From Sporosarcina luteola (GTDB lineage: Bacteria > Bacillota > Bacilli > Bacillales_A > Planococcaceae), in assembly GCF_023715585.1 (NCBI RefSeq), contig NZ_JAMBOK010000001.1:806001-870000 (forward strand): a stretch of 64,000 nucleotides of DNA. The letters are read 5' to 3'. A program made the position numbers and the translations under genes. Under the pieces are notes generated by a model, which was not told the origin of the DNA, did not search any database, and saw only the letters and a program-made list of their open reading frames with translations. Shown one piece after another: positions 45,373 to 55,295 of this stretch (positions are counted from its first letter, which is position 1; each line of letters starts with the position of its first letter).

Positions 45373-46491
45373 TTACACGAATCTGAATGGTTCAGTGTCT
45401 ACTTCTGATTTGATGAAAGAAACATCGTATCCCTTTTCCCGGCATGCTTGCTCCATATGCTCGGCTACTCCTTCAATCATCACCTTCTCCACATGATGAC
45501 CCGGATCCACAATGGCAAGGTCCATCATTTCGGCATCTTGAGCACTGTGAAAATCCATATCGCCTGTTACGAATACATCCGCCCCTTTACGTTTCGCCGC
45601 CCTACTATATTTGCTGCCGCTCCCTCCGAGGACAGCAATTTTACGGACTGGCTTTGACAAGTCACCAACGACCCTCGCGGCAGGAACGTCCAAAGCTTGT
45701 TTGACGAAATTCGCAAACTCGTTAAGTTCCATGGCTGCTGGTAATGTACCTACTCTGCCAAGACCGAACTCCCGCGTCCTTTGATCGAGTACAAAAAAAT
45801 CATAAGCAGGCTCTTCATATGGATGAGCCGACAGCATCGCTTTCAAGACTTTCGACCGCAGCGGACCTGGCAGAACGACTTCGATGCGCTCTTCGGAAAC
45901 CTCTTCCATTTTTCCGACCTCACCGATAAACGGTTTGGCACCATCTGCTGGCGTGAACCGCCCGATTCCGGTAGAAGTGAAACTGCATCCGGCATAATCC
46001 CCGATTGCCCCTGCACCTGAACGCGCCAACACTTCCCGTAATTCATCTGCATGCTCGACCGGGCAAAAGACTGCCAATTTGTACAGCGGATCTGAAATTG
46101 TCGGTTCCATCACTTCAATGTCTTCCAACCCTAGCCGAGATGCAAGCAGATCATTTACACCTCCGGGAGCGACATCCAGATTGGTGTGTGCAGCATAGAC
46201 GGATATATCATGTTTGATGCATTTTTCAATGAGCCTTCCTTGCGGCGTATCTGTCCAAATATGTTTCATTGGGCTGAAAATCGGAGGATGATGCGCAATG
46301 ATTAAATTCGCCCCTTTCTCAACCGCTTCGTCTATGACCGCTTCATTGACATCCAATGTAATAACGACCCTTTCGACAGGACGATTCAATTGTCCTATAT
46401 GCAAACCGACCGGATCCCAATCTTCTGCAAAACGTTTTGGCGACCACTGTTCAAATAGGTTTATGATTTCATGTCCATTCACTTTTTTCAA
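45373..46491 (-). CDS. yqfO: Nif3-like dinuclear metal protein (YqfO)
   Basis: A 372-residue Nif3-family protein (GTP cyclohydrolase I type 2 / NIF3). Metal-binding HHPPIF, AHTNLDVAPGGVND, and C-terminal VTGDMDFHSAQDA...DPGHHVEK. A PII-like insert occupies about 130-240, as in the long Bacillus form. TTG start shares bases with the trmK stop. Biochemical role unsettled. Confidence 0.93.
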   Translation of the reverse strand: MKKVNGHEIINLFEQWSPKRFAEDWDPVGLHIGQLNRPVERVVITLDVNEAVIDEAVEKGANLIIAHHPPIFSPMKHIWTDTPQGRLIEKCIKHDISVYAAHTNLDVAPGGVNDLLASRLGLEDIEVMEPTISDPLYKLAVFCPVEHADELREVLARSGAGAIGDYAGCSFTSTGIGRFTPADGAKPFIGEVGKMEEVSEERIEVVLPGPLRSKVLKAMLSAHPYEEPAYDFFVLDQRTREFGLGRVGTLPAAMELNEFANFVKQALDVPAARVVGDLSKPVRKIAVLGGSGSKYSRAAKRKGADVFVTGDMDFHSAQDAEMMDLAIVDPGHHVEKVMIEGVAEHMEQACREKGYDVSFIKSEVDTEPFRFV

Positions 46492-47186
46492 TTTGTCAAA
46501 ACTCCTCCTAACAACTCATTTTTCTCACGCAGTTGTTCCCTCTTTTTATTGATTTCAACCGTATCGCCCGCGATTTCCAAGGAGGCTAGGACTCGCTTCC
46601 ATTCATCCGACTCCCGCTTCCATTTTTCAATGAAGATCTCCGATTTTTCTTTGAGCAGATATGGGCCGACCATCATTTCAAGCTCACTGTAGTCCGCTTG
46701 TCCCTTTTCAAGTACAATGATTTCATAAATTTTATGATCTTCCTTTAAAATCTGCTCGTCGACAATTTTCCATCCGTTTTGTACTGCCCACTCACGGATT
46801 GACATTGCATGGATATTCGGTTGTGTGACAATCCGTTTGACACTGTGCAGCTTTTCCGCCCCATCTCTTAAAATGGAGGCAATCAACGGTCCGCCCATTC
46901 CGGCGATCGTAACTGTATCTACCCCATCGCTATCATGAATGGCATCCAATCCGTTCGCCATTCTGACGGTGATCGCTTCCGTAAGACCCTTCTTTTGTAC
47001 GTTTTTTATTGCTGACTCATAAGGTCCTTTAACGACCTCTCCTGCAATCGCTTTGGAGATTTTTCCGGCCTTTACTAAAAAACAAGGCAAATACGCATGA
47101 TCGCTCCCAATGTCCGCGAGAGTAGCATTTTGTTCAACAAACGAAGCTACTGCGGTTAGCCGCTTTGATAATTTTTCGGAATTCAA
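46488..47186 (-). CDS. trmK: tRNA (adenine(22)-N1)-methyltransferase
   Basis: A 232-residue SAM-dependent enzyme that methylates A22 of tRNA. ADIGSDHAYLP is motif I; VTIAGMGGPLIASIL is the characteristic TrmK motif. TTG start with GGCGGGGA upstream. First of the trmK-yqfO pair. Confidence 0.95.
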   Translation of the reverse strand: MNSEKLSKRLTAVASFVEQNATLADIGSDHAYLPCFLVKAGKISKAIAGEVVKGPYESAIKNVQKKGLTEAITVRMANGLDAIHDSDGVDTVTIAGMGGPLIASILRDGAEKLHSVKRIVTQPNIHAMSIREWAVQNGWKIVDEQILKEDHKIYEIIVLEKGQADYSELEMMVGPYLLKEKSEIFIEKWKRESDEWKRVLASLEIAGDTVEINKKREQLREKNELLGGVLTN

Positions 47187-47245
47187 TAGATCCCCGCCTT
47201 TCCAATACCCTTATTGTAAGGGATTCTCCGCTTCTTTTCCAGAAA

Positions 47246-47290
47246 TGAAAAAGCCATCGGCGCGTGTAGATAACGCTCACCGATGGCTTC
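47246..47290 (-). terminator. Terminator after cccA
   Basis: AAGCCATCGG and CGATGGCTT stems with CGCG/CGCT inner pairing. On the minus strand TTTTTCAT follows. It overlaps no gene. Confidence 0.75.
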
Positions 47291-47296
47291 CCGTTC

Positions 47297-47680
47297 TTAT
47301 TTAAGTGATAGGATATACTCTGACAATTGGTCGATTTGATCATCGGAAATTTGTCCGCCGAATGCTGGCATTCCACCTTGACCATTTTTAATGATTTCAT
47401 GGATTTCTTCTTTGGATTCTTTTAAACCATGAAGACTCGGTCCTACTGAACCGCCCGCTAAATCGCCGCCGTGACAGCCGATACATTTCCCTTGAGCAAA
47501 GCCTTCAGGATCAAAATCCTCGGATGCAGCTGCGTCATCAGTCGTTTCTTCAGTTTTACCTTCCTCATTCGATTCAGCGATTTCTTTCTTCTGCTCGATG
47601 CCATATAAGGACATGAAGAAAATAAGTCCTAATCCTAGCGCGAAAATTAGGATATAGGGCACTACAGGATTGTTTTTCAT
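47297..47680 (-). CDS. cccA: Cytochrome c-550, membrane-anchored
   Basis: A 127-residue cytochrome: membrane anchor (about 7-25), acidic linker, then a single heme domain with CIGCH and the axial Met in GGMPAFGG. Start at 47680 with GAAGGAGGG upstream. It carries electrons on the outer face of the membrane, between the bc complex and oxidase. Confidence 0.95.
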   Translation of the reverse strand: MKNNPVVPYILIFALGLGLIFFMSLYGIEQKKEIAESNEEGKTEETTDDAAASEDFDPEGFAQGKCIGCHGGDLAGGSVGPSLHGLKESKEEIHEIIKNGQGGMPAFGGQISDDQIDQLSEYILSLK

Positions 47681-47816
47681 CGAATTACCCTCCTTCACCA
47701 GGAATTATTCTGTAAAAGTATACAGTGCACATCTCATATTGTACTGTATACTGATGAAAACTGAAAGAGTTATCACCGTACAATTAACGGTTTGTGACAA
47801 TTTGGACAAACTTTTC

Positions 47817-48959
47817 TTATAAGCACCCTATTTGTCTCGCAATAACCATCCGTTGAACTTCAGAGGTCCCCTCACCGATTTCGAGCAATTTTGCATCTCT
47901 TAAATAACGTTCGACTTCGTATTCCTTCATGTACCCATAGCCACCATGAATTTGAATTGCCTGATCTGCGACTTCCATCGCGATCTCGGAAGCATACAGC
48001 TTGCACATGGCGGCCTCTTTCGTGAACGGGCGTCCTTGGTCTTTCAGCCATGCCGCCTTGTAGACCATATTTCTAGCTAATTCGATTTTCATTGCCATAT
48101 CAGCCAATTTGAATTGTGTAATCTGAAATTCAGATAACGTCTTGCCGAACTGTTTTCGTTCTTTGGAGTATTTCAACGCTCTATCGAAGGCAGCTTGCGC
48201 AATCCCTACTGCCATTGCACCGATCCCAATCCTTCCACCATCCAAAGTGACAAGGAACTGTTTAAAGCCATCTCCACGCTTGCCCAGTAGGTTTTCTTTC
48301 GGAACTCTGACATTGTCCAATACTAATTCTGTCGTGTTTGAAGCATGCAAGCCCATCTTTTCATAGTTGTCGATAATCGTAAACCCTTCAGCATCGGTCG
48401 GTACGATGATGGCGCTAATTTCCTTTTTCCCATTTTCATTTCCTGTAATTGCTGTTAGCGCCAAATGCTTAGCATAGCTTGCATTAGTAATATATACTTT
48501 CGATCCATTAATTACAAAATGATCGCCGTCTTCTTTCGCTGTCGTCTGCGTCCCCCCAGCGTCAGACCCTGCATTCGGTTCAGTAAGCCCGAAAGCGCCG
48601 AATGAATCCCCAGTGCAGATCGGCGTCAGATAGTTCCTTTTTTGCTCTTCGGTTCCAAACAGATGAAGCGGTGCACCGCCTAAAGAAATATGCGCCGAGT
48701 ATGTAATCCCTGTGGAAGCACAGCCACGGCTCAGTTCCTCAGTTACGATTGCAAAGCTTGTAGCATCTGCCCCTGCTCCCCCATATTCTTCCGGGAATGG
48801 CAACCCCATCATCCCCATTTCGGAAAGCTTCTTGAATATCTCGATTGGAAATTCTTTTGTCCTGTCCCGTTCAATTGCTCCCGGTGCAACGACCTCATCG
48901 CTAAATTCCCTCATCATCTTTTTGATCATCTGCTGCTCATCCGTTAAATCAAAATTCAT
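47817..48959 (-). CDS. Acyl-CoA dehydrogenase
   Basis: A 380-residue FAD enzyme (MmgC/AcdA type) of fatty-acid or branched-chain acyl-CoA oxidation. FAD-binding FGLTEPNAGSDAGG, YITNASYAKH, and the C-terminal QIHGGYGYMKEYEVERYLRDAK with catalytic-loop Glu in EIGEGTSEVQ. Start at 48959 (MNFDLTDEQQ) with AAGGGGG 9 nt upstream. Monocistronic; substrate length not deducible. Confidence 0.93.
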   Translation of the reverse strand: MNFDLTDEQQMIKKMMREFSDEVVAPGAIERDRTKEFPIEIFKKLSEMGMMGLPFPEEYGGAGADATSFAIVTEELSRGCASTGITYSAHISLGGAPLHLFGTEEQKRNYLTPICTGDSFGAFGLTEPNAGSDAGGTQTTAKEDGDHFVINGSKVYITNASYAKHLALTAITGNENGKKEISAIIVPTDAEGFTIIDNYEKMGLHASNTTELVLDNVRVPKENLLGKRGDGFKQFLVTLDGGRIGIGAMAVGIAQAAFDRALKYSKERKQFGKTLSEFQITQFKLADMAMKIELARNMVYKAAWLKDQGRPFTKEAAMCKLYASEIAMEVADQAIQIHGGYGYMKEYEVERYLRDAKLLEIGEGTSEVQRMVIARQIGCL

Positions 48960-49045
48960 TTTCCTCATCCCCCTTGTTGTGAACGCTTACATTTCGATTA
49001 TACCGAAAAGGTCGGCATTTTCAAAATCATTCTATCAAGAGGAAG

Positions 49046-49459
49046 CTAGAATACTGTTTTTACTATAAAAGCTACAATTAAAATCAATCCAGCAGCCCCT
49101 GAAATTGTAAAGTAAAGCAATTTTAATAGCCTGCCAGCTAACAGCCACAGTAAGCAGTTTGTAATCAATAGTCCAACTAATAGCATCATCTGTCCGTCGT
49201 AGAAAAGCCCCCATAATTTGAGGGACATGCCAAGTACTGTGAAAGCGATAACTATATACAGGAACTGGAGCAAGATTATGCGGGTGTTTACCTTCTTTTT
49301 TTCTCTGGACAGTACAGCATCTGTTGCACTGATCTCCTGCTCATGATCACCTTGTGTATAAAGGGTTAGTAGAAAATCGCAGTAATGTTCCGGCAGCAAT
49401 TTATTCTGTTTCCAATAATTTATTTCAGCCATAATAATCTTTTTTCGCTGAGCATTCAT
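49046..49459 (-). CDS. Membrane protein, unknown
   Basis: A 137-residue protein: cytosolic N-terminal 55 residues (AEINYWKQNKLLPEHYCDFLLTLYTQG), then three to four helices (about 58-133). The N-terminal motif resembles the one that precedes membrane helices in DUF2157-like proteins, but I would not assign it. It sits between rpoD and the acyl-CoA dehydrogenase gene. Confidence 0.65.
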   Translation of the reverse strand: MNAQRKKIIMAEINYWKQNKLLPEHYCDFLLTLYTQGDHEQEISATDAVLSREKKKVNTRIILLQFLYIVIAFTVLGMSLKLWGLFYDGQMMLLVGLLITNCLLWLLAGRLLKLLYFTISGAAGLILIVAFIVKTVF

Positions 49460-49495
49460 CCTGTTTCGCCCCTAGTCATCATTCTGTATAAACAT

Positions 49496-49525
49496 AAAAG
49501 GCATCGGCATAATGTATGCCGATGC
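49496..49525 (-). terminator. Terminator after rpoD
   Basis: GCATCGGCAT and ATGCCGATGC pair perfectly around AATGT; on the minus strand CTTTTATG follows. Confidence 0.82.
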
Positions 49526-49531
49526 AGATGA

Positions 49532-50704
49532 TTATTCCAAAAAGTCCTTTAACCTTTTGCTTCGGGATGGATGTCTTAGCTTCCGTAATGCTTTGGCCTC
49601 GATTTGACGAATCCGTTCGCGGGTCACACCAAATACTTTTCCTACTTCTTCCAATGTTCTTGTTCTACCGTCATCCAAACCGAAACGTAGACGCAACACG
49701 TTTTCCTCACGGTCAGTCAGCGTATCCAGAACATCTTCCAATTGTTCTTTTAATAATTCATAGGCAGCATGGTCTGATGGAGACTGTGCTTCCGAATCTT
49801 CGATGAAATCCCCTAAGTGGGAATCATCCTCTTCTCCGATCGGTGTTTCGAGTGATACTGGCTCTTGTGCAATCTTCAAGATTTCCCGTACTTTTTCTGC
49901 GGTCAAGTCCATTTCCTCTCCGATTTCCTCAGGAGACGGCTCGCGGCCTAGGTCTTGAAGCAATTGACGCTGTACACGTATCAATTTATTGATCGTCTCG
50001 ACCATATGCACCGGAATACGGATGGTGCGGGCTTGGTCAGCTATGGCTCGTGTTATCGCCTGGCGGATCCACCATGTCGCATACGTACTGAATTTAAAGC
50101 CTTTCGTATGGTCGAACTTCTCAACCGCTTTGATCAGACCCATATTACCTTCTTGAATCAAATCGAGGAACAGCATTCCCCGGCCGACATATCTTTTCGC
50201 GATGCTGACGACTAGACGGAGGTTGGCTTCCGCAAGCTTTTTCTTAGCATTTTCACCTTTCTCCACGAGCTCTAAAAGCGCGGGATCCGGCTTTTTCATG
50301 TCAGCGAGCTTCTCCGCAGCTTCAACGCCTTCTTTGATGCCAATTGCAAGTTTTACTTCTTCATTTCCGGTCAACAAGTCGACGCGTCCAATTTCTTTCA
50401 AATACATACGCACTGGGTCGTTGATTTTTACGCCCGGCGGAACACTTAAATCATTCAAGTCAAATTGTTCTTCGTCCTTGGTAGTTGCTTCCTCTTCATC
50501 CTTGCGCTCCATCTCGATGCCTGCAGCTTCAATCTGGTCAAGGAACTCTTCGAACTGCTCGGGCTCCATCTCAAAGACGGATAATTTCTCCGTTACATCT
50601 TCAAGCGTTAGTTCTCCCGCTTTCTTTCCCGCTTCCAATAAACCTGCTTTCACTTCATCTAATGTCATTTCGTGCTCCATTTCTCCAGATTGCTCTTTAG
50701 TCAT
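49532..50704 (-). CDS. rpoD: RNA polymerase primary sigma factor SigA
   Basis: A 390-residue housekeeping sigma factor. Region 1.2 [16 protein letters not shown], region 2.3-2.4 [25 protein letters not shown], region 3 and region 4.2 [20 protein letters not shown]. The N-terminal acidic region has an [10 protein letters not shown] linker. GGAGG lies 10 nt before the ATG. Follows dnaG by 35 nt, the classic macromolecular synthesis operon. Confidence 0.98.
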   Translation of the reverse strand: MTKEQSGEMEHEMTLDEVKAGLLEAGKKAGELTLEDVTEKLSVFEMEPEQFEEFLDQIEAAGIEMERKDEEEATTKDEEQFDLNDLSVPPGVKINDPVRMYLKEIGRVDLLTGNEEVKLAIGIKEGVEAAEKLADMKKPDPALLELVEKGENAKKKLAEANLRLVVSIAKRYVGRGMLFLDLIQEGNMGLIKAVEKFDHTKGFKFSTYATWWIRQAITRAIADQARTIRIPVHMVETINKLIRVQRQLLQDLGREPSPEEIGEEMDLTAEKVREILKIAQEPVSLETPIGEEDDSHLGDFIEDSEAQSPSDHAAYELLKEQLEDVLDTLTDREENVLRLRFGLDDGRTRTLEEVGKVFGVTRERIRQIEAKALRKLRHPSRSKRLKDFLE

Positions 50705-50739
50705 AATACCCGTTCCTCCTTAGTTCGCCGGAATACGGC

Positions 50740-52551
50740 TTACATTGCCGATAATGATTTCCGGAGCTGTATAATTTCCCTGGCCAGCTCCAGTGCCCGG
50801 GTATGATCGTTCATTTTTTCCGCTTCTTTTGATTCGTGCATCATCTCTTCTATGCGTCTGTTGATCCGCTGCCTTTTGAGATGATGAATGCAATCTTCTA
50901 TTTCCTGTTCAGCGAAGTCGGGATCTCTTTCAAGCATTGCTGCATCCATGACTACTTTGCGCAGCTCTCGATCCTCCAGCGACTCCGCAAATCTGTGAAA
51001 ATCGGGCATGCCGTGCTTTTCATAAAAGCCTGCAAGCCTTATGAAAATCGCAGCATATTCCTCCCGGAAGAAAAGTTCCTCGTGGTCATCCCGAATTCTG
51101 TCAAATAGATTTCCATCATTCAACAGATGGCATAACAGAAGCCTCTCAGCCCGTTCGATGCCCGACACCTTCCGGGTGGACACTGCCATTGGTATGGCTT
51201 GTCCTCCTTCCGGCTGCATCACTTTCTGCTGTTTTGCATGCTTCCCGACTTTTTTCATCAATTGCTCATTGAGGGCGTTCGGAGATACTCCCGTTTCCGC
51301 AGTCAATTGCCTGATCATCAGATCACGTTCAACCGGTGAAATCTTTTGGGCAAGCTCTTCCATTACTTCATGGATATATTGCAATACATCGTTTTCATGA
51401 GACAGATTTTTGGATCTTTTATAATAAGCCATTATAAATGACATATACGAGTGTGGATTCCCGATCACCTTTTCAGCGAACGATTCACCGCCAAATGTCG
51501 TAATATATTCATCAGGGTCCATTTTCCCCGGTAATAAAGCGATTTTTGCATCCATTCCTTTTTGTTTGGAAAGGACGGCAAACCGCTTCGCCGCATCCCA
51601 GCCTGCTTTGTCGCCATCACAGCAGATGATCAGCTGATTGGCGATGCGCTTCATTTTGGTCAGGTGGGTGTCAGACAAGGATGTACCCATAACTGCCACA
51701 CTATTCATAATTCCCGCACGTTCAGCGGCAATTGTATCCATAAAACCTTCGAACAGTATTACTTTACCCGTTTTACGCACATTAAGACGTGCGTTATGAA
51801 AATTATAGAGCAAACGGCTTTTCTCGAAAATTGGCGTTTCCGGGCTGTTCAAGTATTTAGCTTCCTCTTTTGAATTGGATAATGTCCTCCCGGAGAAAGC
51901 AACGACATTTCCATTATCGTCATGCAGCGGAAACATAATACGTCCGCGGAACCTATCAAAATACCCAGTTCCATCATTTTTCATTATGCAAAGTCCGGCA
52001 AGCTCCATCTCCTTCATATCAAACTTTTTACGCTCCAATAATTGAGTGAGCACTTCCCGATCGTCTAGCGACCACCCTATACCATACTTTTCGATATGTT
52101 CACGGGAAAATCCTCTTTGCTCCAAATATTGTAATGCTTTTTCACCCTCCACCGTATTCAGTAACAAATGACTATAGAAGTTGGCAGCAAGCGTATGGGC
52201 CTCGATCATATGTTGGTGTTCATTTGACCTTCCGCTGCTGGACGTCTCGCTGAAAGAAACATCCAACTCAATACCCGCTCGCCCGGCCAGCTTGGAGATA
52301 GCTTCTGTAAACGGACTGTTCTCAATATCCATTATGAACGTAATGGCGTTTCCTCCAGCACCGCAACCGAAGCAATGAAAAATCTGTTTCTCCTCGGAAA
52401 CGGAAAAGGACGGGGTATTCTCCCCGTGGAAGGGACACAAGCCGAACCAGTTTCTGCCTCGTTTCGTCAATTGGACATATTCGCCCACAAGATCGACGAT
52501 ATCCGTCTTGGATCGAATCTCCTCGATTGTCTCTTCTGGAATTTTAGTCAT
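50740..52551 (-). CDS. dnaG: DNA primase
   Basis: A 603-residue primase. Zinc ribbon CPFHGENTPSF...FHCFGCGAGGN, TOPRIM domain with FEGFMDTIA and CDGDKAGWDAAKR, and a C-terminal helicase-binding domain rich in charged helices. It makes RNA primers for replication. First in the dnaG-rpoD operon. yqxD, which precedes dnaG in B. subtilis, is absent. Confidence 0.97.
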   Translation of the reverse strand: MTKIPEETIEEIRSKTDIVDLVGEYVQLTKRGRNWFGLCPFHGENTPSFSVSEEKQIFHCFGCGAGGNAITFIMDIENSPFTEAISKLAGRAGIELDVSFSETSSSGRSNEHQHMIEAHTLAANFYSHLLLNTVEGEKALQYLEQRGFSREHIEKYGIGWSLDDREVLTQLLERKKFDMKEMELAGLCIMKNDGTGYFDRFRGRIMFPLHDDNGNVVAFSGRTLSNSKEEAKYLNSPETPIFEKSRLLYNFHNARLNVRKTGKVILFEGFMDTIAAERAGIMNSVAVMGTSLSDTHLTKMKRIANQLIICCDGDKAGWDAAKRFAVLSKQKGMDAKIALLPGKMDPDEYITTFGGESFAEKVIGNPHSYMSFIMAYYKRSKNLSHENDVLQYIHEVMEELAQKISPVERDLMIRQLTAETGVSPNALNEQLMKKVGKHAKQQKVMQPEGGQAIPMAVSTRKVSGIERAERLLLCHLLNDGNLFDRIRDDHEELFFREEYAAIFIRLAGFYEKHGMPDFHRFAESLEDRELRKVVMDAAMLERDPDFAEQEIEDCIHHLKRQRINRRIEEMMHESKEAEKMNDHTRALELAREIIQLRKSLSAM

Positions 52552-52695
52552 CCTATCACCATTCTCTTCTCACATACTTGAATTCGAGACAGTATTCATA
52601 AATCCTTCTTATTCGACAAAATAATTTCATGAGCCAATCATTTATTCTAAAATATAATCATAATGTAGCGACAATATACTATTGTACACAATCCG

Positions 52696-52737
52696 CAAAA
52701 GAAGAACCAACCATTTTTTCTGGGTGGTCCTTCTTTA
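52696..52737 (-). terminator. Terminator after ppsR
   Basis: AAAAGAAGAACCAACC and GGGTGGTCCTTCTTT form a 14-bp stem with small mismatches; on the minus strand it ends in TTCTTTTGC. It lies just past the ppsR stop. Confidence 0.7.
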
Positions 52738-52740
52738 TTT

Positions 52741-53559
52741 CTATAATGAATTGCGATTGGCCACTTCGCTTAAAATTAAGTTGGCCGTTTCTTCAACAGC
52801 CCTGTTTGAAACATCGATTACGGTGCAGCCGATTTTCGAAACAACTTTCTCAAAATGCTCTAATTCTTGTTTGATGCGTTCGATTCTCGCATAATTCGCA
52901 TCATCTTTCAAGCCTAGCGCTAGTAATCTTTCTTTCCTAATTGAATTGAGCACGCTAGGGGAAATGACCAACCCGAAGCATTTCTTCGGGTCTATCGTAT
53001 ACAATTCTTCAGGAGGATCGACTTCAGGGACTAGCGGGACATTCGCCACTTTGTAACGACGATGAGCGAGATATTGTGATAAGGGCGTTTTTGATGTTCG
53101 CGATACACCTACTAAAACAATGTCCGCCTTCAAGACGCCACGGGGATCCCGGCCGTCATCATATTTCACGGCAAATTCGATCGCTTCAATTTTTTTGAAA
53201 TAATCATCATCCAATTGACGGACGAGCCCTGGTTCCTCAAAAGGCTTTTCATCAAGGGACGTGCCGATTTCCTTGACGATCGGGCCAAGCAAGTCAATGC
53301 ACTGCAGTCCATTGATTTGGCATTCCTCTTTCATTTTCTTCCGCATGCAGCTTTTTACAAGTGTATAGATGATGATCGCATTTTGCCGTTTTGCCAAATA
53401 GGCAATTTCCCGCAGTTGGGACTCATCTTCGACATGTGAAAAGCGTTTTGTCGAAACTGTTTCAAGGTCATGTCTGAATTGGCTCGCCGCTGCCTTGGCA
53501 ACTAAATCCGCCGTCTCACCGACAGAATCCGAAACGATGAACAATGTCAATTTTCTCAT
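52741..53559 (-). CDS. ppsR: Pyruvate,phosphate dikinase regulatory protein (YqfL)
   Basis: A 272-residue bifunctional kinase/pyrophosphorylase (DUF299). [15 protein letters not shown] at the N-terminus and the P-loop-like [16 protein letters not shown] are diagnostic. In B. subtilis this protein affects gluconeogenesis together with CcpN. It follows ccpN by 38 nt, the conserved ccpN-yqfL pair. Confidence 0.93.
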   Translation of the reverse strand: MRKLTLFIVSDSVGETADLVAKAAASQFRHDLETVSTKRFSHVEDESQLREIAYLAKRQNAIIIYTLVKSCMRKKMKEECQINGLQCIDLLGPIVKEIGTSLDEKPFEEPGLVRQLDDDYFKKIEAIEFAVKYDDGRDPRGVLKADIVLVGVSRTSKTPLSQYLAHRRYKVANVPLVPEVDPPEELYTIDPKKCFGLVISPSVLNSIRKERLLALGLKDDANYARIERIKQELEHFEKVVSKIGCTVIDVSNRAVEETANLILSEVANRNSL

Positions 53560-53597
53560 TGTATCACTCCTCTTTCATTTTGCTCAGCAGGCAACGC

Positions 53598-54227
53598 TTA
53601 TAATTCATGATCTTCAGCTAGTGAAAGGAATGCACGAGTAATATTCGTCTTGGTAATTCTCCCCACTACGTCCAGCCCTTCCTCTTTCATAGCTACGACA
53701 GGAAGTGAGTCGATTTGTTGTTCGATCATTTTCTTTGCCGCTTGAATGAGTGAATCCTGTTTCTTGCAATATGTAATATTCGGCATCCTCGTCATAATGA
53801 CATGTACCGGTATTTTATCCAGTTCGCTGTTACCGAGACTCGTACGAAGCAAATCTTTTCGTGAAAGGACTCCTGTCAGACAGGAGGATTTATCCACGAC
53901 AAACAATGTACCTACATCATCTAGGAACATTTGGCAGATTGCATCGTAGACGGTCACGTTTTCATTTACAACTACAGGTATGGATTGAAAATCCCCGACC
54001 CTCATGCTATTCATGTCGTCAGCAATGGATTGAGCTGGCTTTTTCCCTGAATAAAAGTAGCCGACGCGCGGCCTTGCATCCAAATAGCCTGCCATAGTCA
54101 GGATTGCCAAGTCGGGTCTTATGGTGGCTCTTGCAAGACTTAATCTTTCCGCTATCTGTTCACCAGTAATCGGACCATCCATTTTGACAATTTCAAGGAT
54201 TTCGTTCTGGCGCTTATTCAATTCCAT
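53598..54227 (-). CDS. ccpN: CcpN, gluconeogenic gene repressor
   Basis: A 209-residue regulator: N-terminal helix-turn-helix (about 5-60, with RLSLARATIRPDLAIL) followed by two CBS domains (about 75-205) that sense nucleotides. In B. subtilis CcpN represses gapB and pckA on glucose. ATG at 54227 with GGTGATT upstream; a GTG three codons earlier is possible. Co-transcribed with ppsR. Confidence 0.93.
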   Translation of the reverse strand: MELNKRQNEILEIVKMDGPITGEQIAERLSLARATIRPDLAILTMAGYLDARPRVGYFYSGKKPAQSIADDMNSMRVGDFQSIPVVVNENVTVYDAICQMFLDDVGTLFVVDKSSCLTGVLSRKDLLRTSLGNSELDKIPVHVIMTRMPNITYCKKQDSLIQAAKKMIEQQIDSLPVVAMKEEGLDVVGRITKTNITRAFLSLAEDHEL

Positions 54228-54391
54228 ATGAATCACCGCCCTAATCGTTCGATAATATATCCTTGCTTAGTATAGCATTTTCCATCCATAATTCCTAACC
54301 CGATGGCTTGGTTTCCGTGATAGTGCCGAATAAATGATATGTAAAATTATTGTGGGTAGATTGTAAAAGTTCTAGCCTGCTACATATCCCA

Positions 54392-54597
54392 TTGATTTCC
54401 GTTCCGATTGGACGCTTTCCAATCGAACAGCGAAGAGTTCGATTTGCCGTATTCCTGCGTCCTTTGCAGAAATTAAGGCAGCTTCATTCTGCTCCCTAAG
54501 GGTCGCAAAAAACATTGCTCGCAACGCTACGCTTGTGCTCGCAAACGCCGTTCTTCGTAACGGCGTTGCTGGAGTCGCCAATCTGCACTTCAATCAA
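54392..54597. repeat. Dispersed intergenic repeat, copy B (206 bp)
   Basis: It begins TTGATTTCCG and ends CACTTCAATCAA, with the same internal AATCGAACAGCGAA, TTTGCAGAAATTAAGGC, GCTCCCTxAGGGTCGCAAAA and CGCCGTTCTTCGTAACGGCG blocks as copy A. It is shorter than copy A because the GGGGGCGGGCGGTGAG block and some loops are missing. Confidence 0.85.
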
Positions 54598-54850
54598 TTA
54601 GAATATTTTATAAAAGCTGTTTTATAGAATATGTTTATATCTCATTAGTAAGAAAAGGTCCTTCCGGGTATTGTTATGCTAACGCTCCTCATTAGTTGAA
54701 TAAGGATTTGATCAACAACAGTTCTAATACAACCCTATTACTGAAACGTTTTTAAGAATTGACAAGTTTCATTAATTGGTAAAAATAAAATTTATACTAT
54801 TACTTATGGACAATTCATTTTTGATTTGATTATTAACAAGGTGATTTCTG
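54598..54850. other. AT-rich spacer between inverted repeat copies
   Basis: About 250 nt of AT-rich sequence between copies B and C, with no gene. TTAGTTGAATAAGGA at 54692-54706 recurs exactly at 8702-8716, in the other accessory patch. Confidence 0.5.
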
Positions 54851-54981
54851 TTGATTGGAGTGCAGAACGGCGACTCCTGTAGGATATGCGTGTCAGGTGA
54901 GACCCCGCAGGAGCACGGTTTTGGCGACGAGGAGACTCACCGCACGCCCCACGGAAAGCGTCCGCTCGGAACGGAAATCAA
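54851..54981. repeat. Dispersed intergenic repeat, copy C (131 bp, inverted)
   Basis: TTGATTGGAGTGCAGAACGGCG through CGGAAAGCGTCCG to GGAAATCAA is the reverse complement of the two ends of copies A and B. Its middle (ACTCCTGxAGG, GACCCCGCAGGAG, GGCGACGAGGAGACTCACCGC) differs, so it is probably the short form of the element. Confidence 0.8.
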
Positions 54982-55046
54982 CAAGGCTTTGATATCATTA
55001 TGAATAAGAAAAACAAACCAATCTAAACAGCGAACAGCGATATGGA

Positions 55047-55075
55047 TTGCAGAGAATGAGGAAGCGTGCTACACT
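55047..55075 (+). promoter_or_regulatory. Promoter of glyQS
   Basis: TTGCAG (55047-55052), 17-nt spacer, TACACT (55070-55075). Transcription would begin near 55082, just before the T-box leader. Confidence 0.65.
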
Positions 55076-55084
55076 AATACAGAA

Positions 55085-55280
55085 TTCAATAGGCGGAGAT
55101 AGGTCAATAAGTAATGCCACTTTGAGCGAACGGGGATAGTGAAAGCCCGTATTGGCATGAAACGGCAACCTGGAGCTATTTACTTTAAGAGGGTTGCTTC
55201 GGCAGCCAATCGAGGTGGAACCGCGGGTCATTACGCACTCGTCCTCGGACTTCATGTCCGGGGATGGGTGCTTATTTTAA
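55085..55280 (+). promoter_or_regulatory. Glycine T-box riboswitch controlling glyQS
   Basis: The T-box AGGTGGAACCGCG is at 55213-55225. Its bulge reads TGGA, which pairs with the UCCA end of tRNA-Gly. The stem I apical block AGCGAACGGGGATAGTGAAAGCCCG precedes a likely GGC (Gly) specifier at 55154-55156. The terminator hairpin GCACTCGTCCTCGGAC/GTCCGGGGATGGGTGC (55235-55271) is followed by TTATTTT. Uncharged tRNA-Gly would permit read-through into glyQS. Confidence 0.93.
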
Positions 55281-55295
55281 TTGGAGGGATTTTAC

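Noticed and set aside
50202..50723. 173-codon plus-strand frame opposite rpoD
   Set aside because: Ser-rich translation is a shadow of the acidic, Glu-rich N-terminus of SigA; no start signals.
54372..54593. 73-codon frame within repeat copy B
   Set aside because: It follows the repeat sequence, is not kept in copy A, and lacks a ribosome binding site.
54392..54981. Repeats B and C as ends of an insertion sequence
   Set aside because: The spacer is 253 nt with no transposase; all copies are short and non-coding.
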